Shown here: positions 24,712 through 39,149 of the stretch, piece by piece
How positions within the stretch are numbered: position 1 is the stretch's first letter
How the letters are laid out: the number at the start of each line of letters is the position of its first letter
From: Tillus elongatus
Lineage: Eukaryota; Arthropoda; Insecta; Coleoptera; Cleridae
NCBI GenBank assembly: GCA_964006375.1
Contig: OZ023263.1
Location: forward strand, 134,970,370 to 135,034,369
Direction of reading: 5' to 3'
DNA length: 64,000 bases
Position numbers and translations under genes: made by a program
Notes under the pieces: model-generated
Told to the model about the DNA's origin: nothing
Databases searched by the model: none
What the model saw: only the letters and a program-made list of their open reading frames with translations

Positions 24712-27279
24712 ATGTCAAACGGAGAAACCTCTCCTATAGTTGAAGTCGCCGGTGCTTGGAAAAAGAACCTTCCCACAATGGCTCAACCCCTCACATCCCC
24801 CTTAGTAGATCTGGGTACAGCCACATCTACCCCTAAACCTAGTGTTTCGGGATTAAATGTCGCCCCAAATGCAGCTCCTCCCAACCCTTTAACAAATGTT
24901 TCATTGTTAGGGTCGTCAGCGCTTTCGTGGGGGATAATTGCCACTACCCTACCCGAGATATCAGGTAAGGATATCGGGGCCACCTTTTTAGAGATTGAGA
25001 AGCGTAGCAGGTTGGATGATTGGTCGGAGGATGACGTGCTCAAACTAATAAGATATAAGCTGACGGGTCCCGCGCTAGACTTTTATTCCTCCGAGCCTGA
25101 TTTGGACACCGCTAGGTACTTAGAGCTGAAGGAGCGGTTTCTCGAGCGTTTTAAGCCCGTCTCGATGCCTGGAGAACTGCAGTTTAAACTACTGAGTACG
25201 ATACAACGGGCCGGTGAGACAGTCGCGGAGTTCGTGACGAGGTTGAAACTAGTAGGTGCGGAGTTACAGAGACAGGATTTGCGAGATGCCCAGCCTGAGG
25301 AAGCTAGCGGCATTAGAAGGAAGATAAGGGACATGTTACTGACACAATTCAGGACGGGATTGAGGCGAGAGTTAATGCAGAAGATAGGACTAATCTTGCT
25401 GCAGGATCCGGCACTGACCCTGGCCAAGGCGGAACACGTCGCTAAGCTACAAGAGCTGAACGACAATTTCACGGCGATTAGCACTCAGCGAGTGGTTGCC
25501 ATTGAAAGCGACCGACGTTGTCAGCTCTGTGGAAAAACCGGTCATGTGGCCCCGCAGTGTCCCAAACAGCGCAGGGGCAGTTGTTTCAGCTGTGGCCGGG
25601 AAGGTCATTGGTTTAGGTTCTGTCCTCGGCAACGAAGCATACAAGGTTCTCGGAGTCCATCTCCAAGCCGACGGACACCAGTCCCTCCACCTGATGTTGA
25701 TGTGGAGGAAGTGGACCACATAGATACGGCGCCAGGGACGTCCGCCTCACAAGGGCGGCGTGACCACTGCCCACATTGTTGCCGCTGCAGAGGAAGACCT
25801 TCGTATGAAGCAGGGCAACTACCCAGTGTACAGTCCCTGACAGTACAGGAGCTGCCCTCAGTGTACCTCTTGGAGATTAATCAAACGCTGGCCAAGACCC
25901 TGATTGATACGGGTTCGGCGGTGAGCTTGATTAAGAAATCTTGAGTTGATAGACGGGATATCGACCGATATGCGCTGGCAGATCTGAGTCTGATTAGCGC
26001 AAGTGGACACAACGTCCGGGCGATTGGAGTAACGGAGGTATCCTTATCGCCAGCGGGACATCAACCCAGGAAGACGGTCAAGATGATCGTTTGTGAGGAC
26101 GACATCTTAAAGGACGTGGATGTATTACTGGGTCGGAACATAATGTGCAAGGAGCAATTCACGATCGACTACAGGGGAGAGAGCAAAGTGAATGTATGGG
26201 GATGGGAGATACCTCTATATAGGAAATCTGACTGTAACTTTGACCACAGGCGGAATGTGGACCTTTTGACGCAGGAAGGTGAATGGGAAGAAGTACGGAC
26301 AAGGAACAAGGCGAGGAAACGCAATTACAAGGAAAATAGGCCTTTAGACCGTAGGAACCAGGATCAGTCTCGGGTACGAAGCTCTGGGAGAGCCACCGGC
26401 GCCAACTCCAACCCTCGAACGGCCACTCAGCCGGAGGCACGGGGTACCAACGCTAGGGAAATTTTCCCTACCCCAACACAATCGAAACCACGCTGTAGAG
26501 AGCGGGAGAACTTCTACGCAAACGCGCACAAGTCGTCCGCGGACAGAAACAATTTAAGGACCAACCCTATGCAGGGGAGCGCTACGCCAAGGAATAAGGG
26601 TAGCCGAAGGGTAGAGGAAGAAGGAAGGAACCTGCCCGCGAAAGGGCAACCGCAGGACAAAGAGGGTCTAAGTACAGGCACACGCGGAACCCTCTATAAG
26701 AGCCAACGGAGTCTACCAGCGGAGAGAAGAAGGTCAGACGAGAGGAAACTGCCAATCCCTACAACCGCAAATTCCAAGGACCAAAAGAGCCCCAGGTTAG
26801 GGCAACGTGGAGCAACAGATAGGGGTAGCTCAACAAAGGGCAAGGATGGGCAGATACCAGAAGACAGAAGGCCGAGGCTATCTTCCCCTATGCGAGCTGG
26901 GGAAGAAAGGCGGAAAAGGTCCGAGGATTGGGAACCCAAGCTGAATTCAGCCGAGTGTTCCCGATGGTTGAACCGGGTGCACGATTTTTCCTACGAAGAG
27001 GAATACCGTGGAAATCAGGACGGATCCCAAGGAGGTGCTAGCTACGCCCAGGCAACCAAGCGGCGACCGAAGGATAGCTTCAACACGCGAGGTTCAGGGG
27101 ATGGAAAGAGGCGTGTAACTTTCCAGGACGACGTGCAGGACAGGAGAAACGAAAGGTCATCTCGGCGGGAGCAGACCTGTGAGTGTCACAAAAGGAGGCC
27201 TCGTGGTACCAAGGATCCAGTTGTATCACCGACGTCCGTCAGTAGGCAGGGGAAAAGACTACAGAACCAGGGAAACTAA
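24712..27279 (+). CDS. Gag-protease polyprotein (one in-frame TGA)
   Basis: Starts at ATG 24,712. Residues about 80-250 form a Gag capsid-like helical region (LSWGIIATTLPE...DVLKLIRYKL, FVTRLKLVGAEL). Two CCHC zinc knuckles follow: CQLCGKTGHVAPQC (270-283) and CFSCGREGHWFRFC (291-304), plus a further Cys cluster (CPHCCRC). The aspartic protease starts at TLIDTGSAVSLI (D399-T-G). Codon 411 is TGA (25,942-25,944), but the same frame continues with the rest of the protease (VDVLLGRNI). Then comes an unusual highly charged segment (about 26,270-27,270) rich in Arg, Lys, Asn, Ser and Gly. The frame ends at TAA 27,277, directly after a frameshift site. Provides the capsid, nucleocapsid and protease. 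Confidence 0.85.
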
Positions 27280-27317
27280 ATACGTCTTTCGATCCTCCCC
27301 CCGGGATGAGAGACGTA
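27270..27317 (+). promoter_or_regulatory. -1 ribosomal frameshift signal (GGGAAAC plus hairpin)
   Basis: In the gag-pro frame the sequence reads CA G GGA AAC TAA, a canonical X XXY YYZ heptamer (27,270-27,276) with the zero-frame stop immediately after. Four bases later a hairpin can form: 27,281-27,291 (TACGTCTTTCG) pairs with 27,307-27,317 (TGAGAGACGTA), 11 pairs including two G-U. It extends by three more pairs past an A-A mismatch and closes on a TCCCCCC loop. Slipping -1 enters exactly the frame that holds reverse transcriptase. Retroviruses commonly use this arrangement to set the Gag to Pol ratio. Confidence 0.85.
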
Positions 27318-30300
27318 CCTGAAACGGGGATTACACGCACACACCAGTCAGAAGCCAAAAATAGCCCGGCTCAACGGACGGACAGAGGGCTACCATACCA
27401 GAAGAAACCTAGAAGGGTGCTGCCCCACCCGATAGAGGTACAAGTAAAAGTACACGAGTACGGGGAACTTAGCGATGATGACGGGGACAGCATACACAGC
27501 GACCCTAGTGTGAAACCCCGGAGTCTCTTCGACTCTCCGATCCATAACGAGATCATCGTAAAACCTAAGGACCTCCGGGAAAGGAGCGCAAGTCCCGGGC
27601 GGCGACCACAAGAGCCCCAGTTGCGCCACCGAACCGACCCGCATAGGGAGAACCTTTCCAGGAATATTCCGGATATTGCGGAGGCAGGGGAAGACAAGGA
27701 AGACTGGGGATATATCGAAGATTGGTCGGGAGCAGAACATACGCCTGTAACGGCGTTGGAGGAGTTTACGATTCCCCCGTATTGTGAGGCCGTTTTTTCT
27801 GCCCAACTGAAGAATCAGCTATCAGGAGGGGTGTTGACATTGGAAGGGGTAAACCTTGGTACCCCTTATGTACATTCCGCAAGGGCGGTCGTGGATAACG
27901 TGGAGGAAATACCGGTCCGCGTGATTAATTTGACGCCCTCGGAATTCATAGTAAAGCAAGGCCAGACTGTTGCAGTCGCGGTGACAACCGAGGAGTATGT
28001 GGTTGCGGAGAGAAAAGGACGAAGGGTCCGTAGGATAGATACGTCCAAATGAGAATGGCTGAAGGAGTTTGACTTAAGCCATCTGAGCCAGGCTAGTAAA
28101 AGGGAGATGGAAGTTCTGATCAGAGAATTTTCGGATTTGTTCAGAGGAGATGAGGATGCGGTAAAGACGTGTAGGGGTGTGGAATACAAGATTGAGTTAG
28201 AACCGGGGGCCACCCCGATTTATAAGAGACCCTACCGGATACCTTACAAACAACGAGAGGTAATAAAGAGCGAAATCGACCGGCTGATGAAGACTAAGGT
28301 GATCAGACCTTCTTCGAGCCCTTGGTCATTTCCAGTGGTTATGGTGACAAAGACCTTGCCCACGGGAGAACGGAAGTTCAGGATGTGTATAGATTACAGA
28401 GGGCTGAACGCAGTGACCAAGAAGGGGTATTATCCGCTACCTAACATATCGGATTTAATACAGAGTTTCCAAGCGGATAATAGTCTACGATTTTCAGTAC
28501 TCGACATGTCGGATGCCTATCATCACGTGCCAATGGAGAGATCATCCATCCCTTACACGGCGTTCAGTACGTATGAGGGCCATTATGAGTACCTAAAAAT
28601 GCCCTTTGGGTTGGCGTTAGCTCCCTTGACATTCCAGCGTTATGTCAACTTTGTGTTCCACGGACTGATTAACGTCAGTTGCTTAGTATATTTGGATGAT
28701 ATAATTGTGTATAGTTACGAGGATGAGAGGGCCCACATAAGGAACCTGAGACAGGTGTTTGAGAGATTGAGGGATGCTGGACTACAGTTAAAGCCCAGGA
28801 AATGTAATTTCCTGATTTCGGGGGTGAAGTACCTAGGACATATCATCTCGACCGAGGGCATCCGCCCCGATCCGGATAAAGTGAAAGAAATACAAAGCTT
28901 ACCGTTGCCCAGGAACGCCAAAGGAGTAAGGCAGTTTCTAGGAGCAATAAATTTCTATAGAAAATTCATCAAGGACCTGGCCACGAAAGCGGCCCCTCTA
29001 ATAGCGCTGACCAAAAAAAATGTACAGTTTAAAATCTCTGAAGATGTATGGCGAGCGGTGGAAATTCTGAAGAAGGACCTGTCTTCAGGGTCCTTGTTGA
29101 TATTCCCGGATTTCAACGAGCCTTTTATACTATCTAGTGATGCTAGCGGCACGGGCCTGGGAGCCGTGCTGAGCCAAGTCAGGGAAGGTGATGAGAGACC
29201 TATAGCCTTCGCTAGTCGTAAACTGAAGAAGGCCGAGATGAATTATTCCATCACGGAGAAGGAACTGTTGGCCGTCATATTCGCTATCCAACAATTTAGA
29301 TGTTATGTATACAACACCTGATTTACAATAATTACGGACCATAGGCCATTGAGATGGATTTTGAAATCTGGAGTTACCAACGCCACCAACAGTCGGTTAG
29401 TCAGGTGGGCACTCCTGCTTTCGGAATATGACTTCGAAGTGGTCTACCGTAGGGGGAAGAAGCATTGTAATGCGGACATATTTAGTAGAAAATATGATGG
29501 AGCGGATTACTTTGTAGATAACTCTTATGACGATTTTCAGAATTATTGCAAGAATCACCCCTCCCTACCCCAGGCCATAGTACATAGGATTCCCGGGGAC
29601 ATTTTAGAGAGTCGCAGCGATACCCCGATAGCTCACTGGGTCTCGGAAGACGGGAAGACCAGGAACCACGTAGACAGATATATATTAGACAGGTTCGGGT
29701 CATGGAGAAGTCAGGAAGATCAAGGTACCTTGGGTGAAACGGTCCGGGTAAAAGACGGCGACCAAGCCATCTATTGCATGGTGGCCAGGAATGCTCATTT
29801 TGGGGATCCATCGTGCGAAATAATATGGGAATGTCTAAGGAGTTTGAAGGAAAAGTGTCTGGAGGACAATGTGGGGGAGATAAATATGACACACCTAGAC
29901 CCGGATATGGTAGCTAGTGCACGACTTCAAGACATGGTAGGATTTATTTTCTATGGCACGGGCATAGTCGTAAATCTGTATAGGGGTGAAGAATATAAAC
30001 ATATGATCAACCTATTACAAGAGGACCACCCGTTCGCTGAACCAATCTGGGATAAGGAAGAAGTAAGACGGAGTCAAACTACAGACGAGTTTTGCAAGGT
30101 CATTTTGGAGAATTTGCAGAGCAATAACGCCGATACGGGAAGAGTATATTATAAGGACGCTGAGGGAGTTTTATATAAACTGGATCCAAAAGATAGGATG
30201 GATAAGCTGGTAGTACCCCGAAGGTACGTAAATAAGGTATTGAAGGACTTTCACGACAACCCGCTGGCAGGGCACGCGGGCAAACAGAGGACGCTGGATA

Positions 30301-31445
30301 ACATAAGACGAAGATTTTATTGGGCCGGCATGTATAGAGACGTAGAAAAGTATTGTGAGAGTTGCATTTCCTGCAATAGAAGGAAGACTTGGCCGCATTT
30401 TAAGAAAGTTCCTTTACAGAAATTCGAAACTGCCACCGAACCTTGGTGGCAGTTCTCTATGGACATAGTGGGACCTTTAGTAACCTTGTATGAAGGGAAC
30501 CGATATATACTCACGTTTATGGACTATTTCACTAAATATGCGGAGGCAATACCGTTGTCCGACATAAAGGCGGATACGGTAGCCAGGGCTTTCGTTGAAC
30601 AAATAGTTTGCCGACACGGCTGTCCGGCCAAACTACTCACCGACAGGGGTACTAATTTTATGTCTACTTTGTTTGCCGAGATGTGTAAACTGCTGCAAAT
30701 CGAGAGACTCCATACCGCTTGCTACGCCCCCTCGACCAATGGACAGGTCGAACGCTTCCATCGCACCTTAAAGGACGCTCTGTCACATTATGTGGACAGG
30801 TCACAGAGGAATCGGGAAAGACTCCTCCCGTATGTCTTGTTGGCCTACCGGATAACGGACCACTCCACCACGAGGTATAACCCGCATTTTTTGTTATACG
30901 GGAGAGAGTGTGTACTGCCTCTGGACGAATTCACCCGGTCCAGTCGGCAGAGGTACGGAGAAGATTATGTTACCGAGATGTTAACTAGGATGAGTGAGGT
31001 AGCGACTAAGGTAGTGGAAAACACCAATCGAGCAGTGGACGCACGGAACAGACAGTATGATAAGGGTAAGCGAGAGAGGACTTACCGGCTAGGTGAACTG
31101 GTGTATGTCAGGAACGATGCCGTAGGAGCGGGAATATCCAAGAAATTAGCACCCAGATGGGACGGACCCTATCGAATTATCCAATGCGTGGGACCCGTGA
31201 CATACAAGGTGAAGAAGGTAAATTCACGGACGGAACAAGTGGCGCACGCTAACCGCCTGAAACCTTTTGTAGTACGGGAAGGGACCGACTCAGGGTTACG
31301 TAGTTCTCAGGTTACGCCCAAGAGGACCAGAGGCGAGCGGCCCCAGAGCCAACAGAGGGGACTGGTACATCGCACCCCGTCAACTTGCCCTTCTTGTTGC
31401 CTGATAGGATGTTTCGTCATCACAGGAGGTCGGGATCGACGCTAG
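27276..31445 (+). CDS. Pol polyprotein: RT, RNase H, macro-like segment, integrase (two in-frame TGA)
   Basis: Read in the -1 frame from 27,276 it stays in one frame to TAG 31,443. A charged N-terminal part is followed by the region before RT (EEFTIPPYCEAVFSAQL...). TGA at 28,050-28,052 precedes RT, and RT carries SSPWSFPVVMV, CIDYRGLNA and catalytic YLDD at 28,689-28,700. RNase H has SSDASGTGLGAVLS and ITEKELLAV; a second TGA (29,319-29,321) precedes FTIITDHRPLRW. A macro-like segment occupies 29,583-29,987. Integrase has an HHCC finger (HAGKQRTLDNIRRRFYW, CESCISC), catalytic D (30,462), D (30,642) and E (30,750) with D-35-E spacing, and a GPY/F-type module (APRWDGPYRII). The TGAs would stop translation in this copy. 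Confidence 0.88.
29583..29987 (+). other. macro-domain-like segment within Pol
   Basis: About 135 residues between the RNase H end (CNADIFSRK) and the integrase finger. The order of blocks follows small macro domains of the OARD1/TARG1 and Poa1 type: 'RIPGDILES', then 'TPIAHWVSED', a helix ending 'DRFG', 'AIYCMVAR', the helix 'CEIIWECLRSLKEKCLEDNV', and a final strand 'FYGTGIVVNLY'. The glycine-rich ADP-ribose loop (normally MGAGIA-like) is replaced by charged residues, and the catalytic GCGLD block reads THLDPD. Ligand binding or catalysis may therefore be lost or changed. Assignment is by eye and needs a profile search. Confidence 0.65.
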
Positions 31446-31825
31446 CGACCCCTATGCAAGAACGCCCACAGGCATCTACTAGCTTCGACCCGCCCCACGG
31501 ATCCGGAGGCATCGGGGGTCTACCTGCGTCACCGTTGGGTGAAAGGGAGACAACTCTAGGTACCCCAATACGGGAACCCCAACCTCCACCCGACGTCCGC
31601 GATTCGCCGCGTGAATTGGTAGGCACGGGTCGCACGACCTCGGAGTCGGGAAGCGAGAGAGAAAACGGGCCAGGAGAAGAGACCCTAGAGGCACCGGAGG
31701 TAACGACCAGCCCAAGACCCATCAGGACGAGGAGGGTACCCCAGAGGCTTGATTTCTTCCCGTACCGACGCGGAGAGAGAGAGCGAAGGCAGGCAAAGCG
31801 GTACAGCGACACAGAATATTATTGA
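31385..31825 (+). CDS. possible Pol C-terminal extension in -1 frame
   Basis: Overlaps the end of pol in the -1 frame and runs to TGA/TAA near 31,823. It is Pro/Ser/Glu/Arg-rich and ends with RTRRVPQRLDFFPYRRGER, a segment resembling the basic tail found at the end of many Gypsy Pol proteins. Either a single-base deletion has displaced the natural Pol tail, or a second frameshift is used. It could also be an unused overlapping frame. Confidence 0.4.
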   Translation: MPFLLPDRMFRHHRRSGSTLATPMQERPQASTSFDPPHGSGGIGGLPASPLGERETTLGTPIREPQPPPDVRDSPRELVGTGRTTSESGSERENGPGEETLEAPEVTTSPRPIRTRRVPQRLDFFPYRRGERERRQAKRYSDTEYY

Positions 31826-33557
31826 TTGATTCGGAAATGAATGTGTGGGGCAGCACACAGCCGATGTGAACACACGGCTGTGGGAGAAACTTTCACGTGC
31901 CACCTCCCCCCTTAATTGTAGCACGGCGGACAGAACTTCGTCTAAGGGAGTACCGACATGGGACTCATAATTGTTTTGGGGCCCCTGGGAGGCACCAACA
32001 GTGACTACTGTCCTTGTGGAATCGGATGTAGTCTTTTCGAGGCCTGCTGTAATCATTATTCTGAGGCCTGCGGTAATCATGGTTGTTAGGTCTGTTGTAG
32101 TCACGATTGTTGGGATCTATTATGATGAGGTTCGATTCTTAACACCGTACTAGTGAAGAGTTGCGCATCTAGCGTCGCAGGACAGTCTTGAAATGTTGCT
32201 GCATAAAACCAACAGCAAATTTTGGTGTTTTTCTGGCAGAATTATAATCCTGTATCATTGTTGAAATTTTACTGCCAACACGTATAGAAAGTAACATTAG
32301 CATTTTTCTCTTCCTTACAAATGACAAGAGGGTTGAGCCATAACCCCCCCCCCCTCCCGCAAGCATTAAGAAGCTGTATGGAACATTTCCCTTCCCCTAT
32401 TTTCGTTGCTATTAGGGCTTTCTCTTACAGGTACTAGCAGCCAACAAATTTGAGACCAATTAGTGGTCAACCCAGTCATTTATTATATTCATTTGTTGGA
32501 TTTTGTTACACCGGGTTAGATTCTCCGCGGTTGCAAACTCCTTGTAGCTACCCCGGCTATGTAACGGGATCCAGGTGTAAAGGTACAAGGAGTTTAATAA
32601 CCAATGCACCCTGTGCAGGTTGTAAACATAAAGCGTTTCCTTATTCAATGTGGGTCCTTGCGTAATAATAATAATGAATGTTCAGTTGACCGTATGGGTT
32701 AGTTATAAACATTGACGGTTGAGGAGCATTGAATAGGGAAATTAGCCACAGGAGACACGCAGACTAAAGCATTGTAATAAGTAATTGGTCAGTGTGTCCT
32801 TCTGATAAATTATTTTTCTAATTTGGGGGCTTCACCCTAACGAATGTTTATGTATTTTGTTTTTAGGGAATAAACTTTAAACCATTGTGCGTTACAACAG
32901 AGTGAGTGTCAAGGACAACGAAGCGTCTCAGGTATCGTAACCGAACGGCTCATTAGACGGGACCGCGGTAGATCAGACTATAGTGTACGTGAGAGACTTA
33001 GTGTACAAGGACACCGAGAGTACCGTACCACCTTCGAAAAAAAAAAACCGCGTACGCGAAAGACATTCGTCAAAGTGCCGGATTTGAACATTGTGAGAGA
33101 TTTAGAGCTCACGGACCCAAAGAAACGAACAGCATTTAGAACAGTGTATACGAAAGACATAGTTAAACGAACGATATAGTGTCGAGATAAACGCCTTAGG
33201 TACTTAGTGTTCAAGGACAGAGAATAACGGTCGGCCTTCGAGCAGTGTGCGCAAGGGTCATTCGATAAAGTGCTGAAGTTGAACGTTGCGAGGAACTTAG
33301 AGCTCGCGGACCCAAAGAAACGATCAGCCTTCAGAACAGTGTACACAAAAGACAGAGTTAAACGAACGATATAGGCCATTTTAGAGGCTTAGTGTTCGAG
33401 GACAGAGATTAGTGAAAGGCTTTTGAGTAGTGTGTGCAAGGGTCAGTCGATAGAGTGCCGAAAATAAAGACTTAGTGCTTAGCGATCAGCGGCGGAGAGT
33501 CTTAGGGAAATCGAACCAGTGTGTGAGTCAGTCAGTGTCAAGGACCCAATAGAAGAC
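31826..33557 (+). other. 1.7-kb non-coding interval between pol and env
   Basis: No convincing open frame on either strand. Positions 32,020-32,115 repeat short 'ggcctgcggtaatcat' units. A C run occurs at 32,344-32,357. Tandem ~195-bp repeats occupy 32,995-33,470 (separate entry). As env has no other promoter in view, this interval would be expected to hold the splice acceptor for an env mRNA, but no strong pyrimidine tract plus AG could be singled out. Confidence 0.55.
32995..33475 (+). repeat. tandem ~195-bp repeats just upstream of env
   Basis: Two full and one partial unit, starting near 32,996 ('acttagtgtacaaggaca'), 33,197 ('acttagtgttcaaggacag') and 33,389 ('gcttagtgttcgaggacag'). The first two share 'gacccaaagaaacga' and 'gttaaacgaacgatata' blocks. 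The reverse-strand open frame across them (32,978-33,379) merely mirrors the repetition. The last unit ends about 85 bp before the env ATG. Confidence 0.8.
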
Positions 33558-35552
33558 ATGCATGTCTGCAATCTGTTGACAGTGACCATTCTGGTCACTC
33601 CCTGCCTGGCAGCAGCTTTCATCGCCTACGACTGTGCTGATCCCAAGGCAAACATAAGCACCGTATCGATCAGGGATGTTGCAGGTTGTCCTGATGTTCA
33701 ACAAGACTATGAAGTAGAAAAGCTGGAGGTGAAGGTGATCCAGAGAAACACCATCCGAAGGCAGAAGGTCTACACTTGTCTGGTGGAAGTGACTCGTCTC
33801 ATTTATTACTGTGGCATGCATTCCCACAGCTCCTTGGTGGATGGTGGTATTTCGAACCAGGTAGTAAAAATGAGTGGTCAGGCCTGCAGAGACGCTCACC
33901 GGTTTGGTACCATTCAGCTGTACAACCAAGTCATAGGTGCTTTAGTAAAGAATAGCACTACCCATGCTTCACTAACGTTGGTTGGGACAGTGTCCTCCAA
34001 CGGCCAATGCACGGGATCCACGTACGTGGAGAACGGGAACACTTGGCATGGGGTAATCGTCATAGCAGCTTTGGACATCACGATTATGGATTATCTGGCA
34101 CACGTACAGATGGAAGAGAATCACATCAGTTTGCGACAAGGGGTGACATGCCCATTCATGGAAAGTTATTGTTTTGATAGTTTGGTGGGAGAGGCCGTGT
34201 GGCACCTGCCCACCAATGATCACTGTGACTCGGACCTTAGCCTAATTTATGAAGGGGCAGCCCGTAAGGTGAAGGATAAAATCAACCAGCTCGAATAAAT
34301 CGTGGTGGAGAGTCAAGAAAAGACATTTGCCCTCACACTGATCAAGATGACGATGCTGTGTCACCGCACCGCCTGGCAGACAGAACACCCCAAGTTGGTA
34401 GTAGCTATGGGAAAGGAAGGCGAGGTGGTGAAAGCACAAATGAGCCTAGAGGCAGTAAATACAGACCTGGTTTCATATGTAAACAGCAAATTTTTGTATG
34501 TGGAACAGGCCTTTAAGAGAGATATCGATGGATTATACGTACACATGATCCATAGAATATGTTTAACTAAACGAGAAATATTAAAGAATAGATTGCTAAT
34601 GGCCCCGGTCTCGCAAGACGGGGTGGCCCAGTTGATACAAGGCCAAGGGAAAGTGGGCCGAGTATTGGGAGAAGTAATGTATATAATACAATGTGTACCC
34701 AAGAAGGTTACTCTAAGACGAACCAAGAGGTGTTTCAAGGAACTTGCTGTAACACTGAACAATGCTTCCTTTTACATGGCTCCGGTAACTAGAATATTGC
34801 AGACACATGCCGAAGAGATAGACTGTAGTAGAATCACACCGCCAATGTACTACATCGAGGACCAGTGGATAGCTCTGAACCCACACCCAGCGTTTCTTGG
34901 AGAACCCGAAGTCCTACGGGTAGACGAAGACGCCAAGTTGAAGTTTTCGCCCATCCAGCCATTAGGGACAAATGGGTTGTACACTCGAGGCGAGATAGAT
35001 CAGGTGCAAAGAATATTGTCCTTCGGCAGTGAACGGCGAGCCGTAGAAAATATACTGGCTAGGAGAATGTCGGGAAAGGACACCACCAGCCAAGGGTACA
35101 CCATGATGAACTTCTTCAATCCCGAAGAAATCAAACACTTAGCCACTACCACCCTGACCCAATTATACGGGTGGTTTAGTGGAGTAGGAACTATTGTCAG
35201 TGGGTTCATAGGGTTCTACATGGTTTTTAAGGCAATAAAGTACGTGGTCGGAGTGACCATAAACGCTCTCCAGCTATATAAGATCCTCGGATGTAGCATG
35301 TCACTGGCCGCCAGCATATGGACCACTCTGACGTTTTGGGTATTAGATAATCATCGGATGAGGACAAACAATGGCCAGGACGAGGACCGCCCCAAAGGGG
35401 GAGCCGAGGACGCAGCCAACGGTTCAAAACAAGGAAGCAATTCAGAAGGGACCAGCGCACCACAATTATACCCGCTACTAGCAGGAGATTCGAACGCGAC
35501 CGCGGTTCCACATTGGGCTGTTCGGGATCCAGCTACGTCGACAATACCCTGA
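33558..35552 (+). CDS. chuvirus-like envelope glycoprotein (env), one in-frame TAA
   Basis: ATG 33,558 is chosen because it gives a signal peptide (MHVCNLLTVTILVTPCLAAA); the frame is open a little further upstream without an ATG. The ectodomain starts FIAYDCADPKANIST and has DVAGCPD, a YCGMHSHSS block, many cysteines and several N-x-T/S sites. TAA at 34,296-34,298 interrupts it, and the same frame resumes immediately. Near the C-terminus hydrophobic segments (about 35,170-35,345; YGWFSGVGTIVSGFIGFYMV) are candidate membrane anchors, followed by a polar tail. The block order resembles the glycoprotein of chuviruses, which have been captured by other insect LTR elements. It would act in membrane fusion if expressed. 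The stop makes this copy doubtful. Confidence 0.72.
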
Positions 35553-35750
35553 GACGCCAACGAGGACCAGCCTTCAACGCCACCAGTGTTTGAAGAGACA
35601 CCCAGTATTTGTAACCGAAGTGTGTGTTAGGCTAAGTTAGGGTAGGTTACTAGTTAAGCGTTCCACTAAATGCTCCAGTCGGTCACCATGTTTTGTTCCT
35701 TGTACTTCCGGGTTTAGACCAAAATTTCCTACGGATAATTTTGGTCTTCT

Positions 35751-35763
35751 AGTGGGGGGCAGA
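35751..35763 (+). promoter_or_regulatory. polypurine tract
   Basis: AGTGGGGGGCAGA directly precedes the 3' LTR start TGTAAGC and is the expected primer site for plus-strand DNA synthesis. The interval 35,553-35,750 between the env stop and this tract is non-coding. Confidence 0.8.
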
Positions 35764-39144
<3,381 letters not shown>

Positions 39145-39149
39145 AAGTT

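Noticed and set aside
32978..33379. Minus-strand 133-residue frame with internal repeats
   Set aside because: It mirrors the tandem repeats upstream of env and has no known family.
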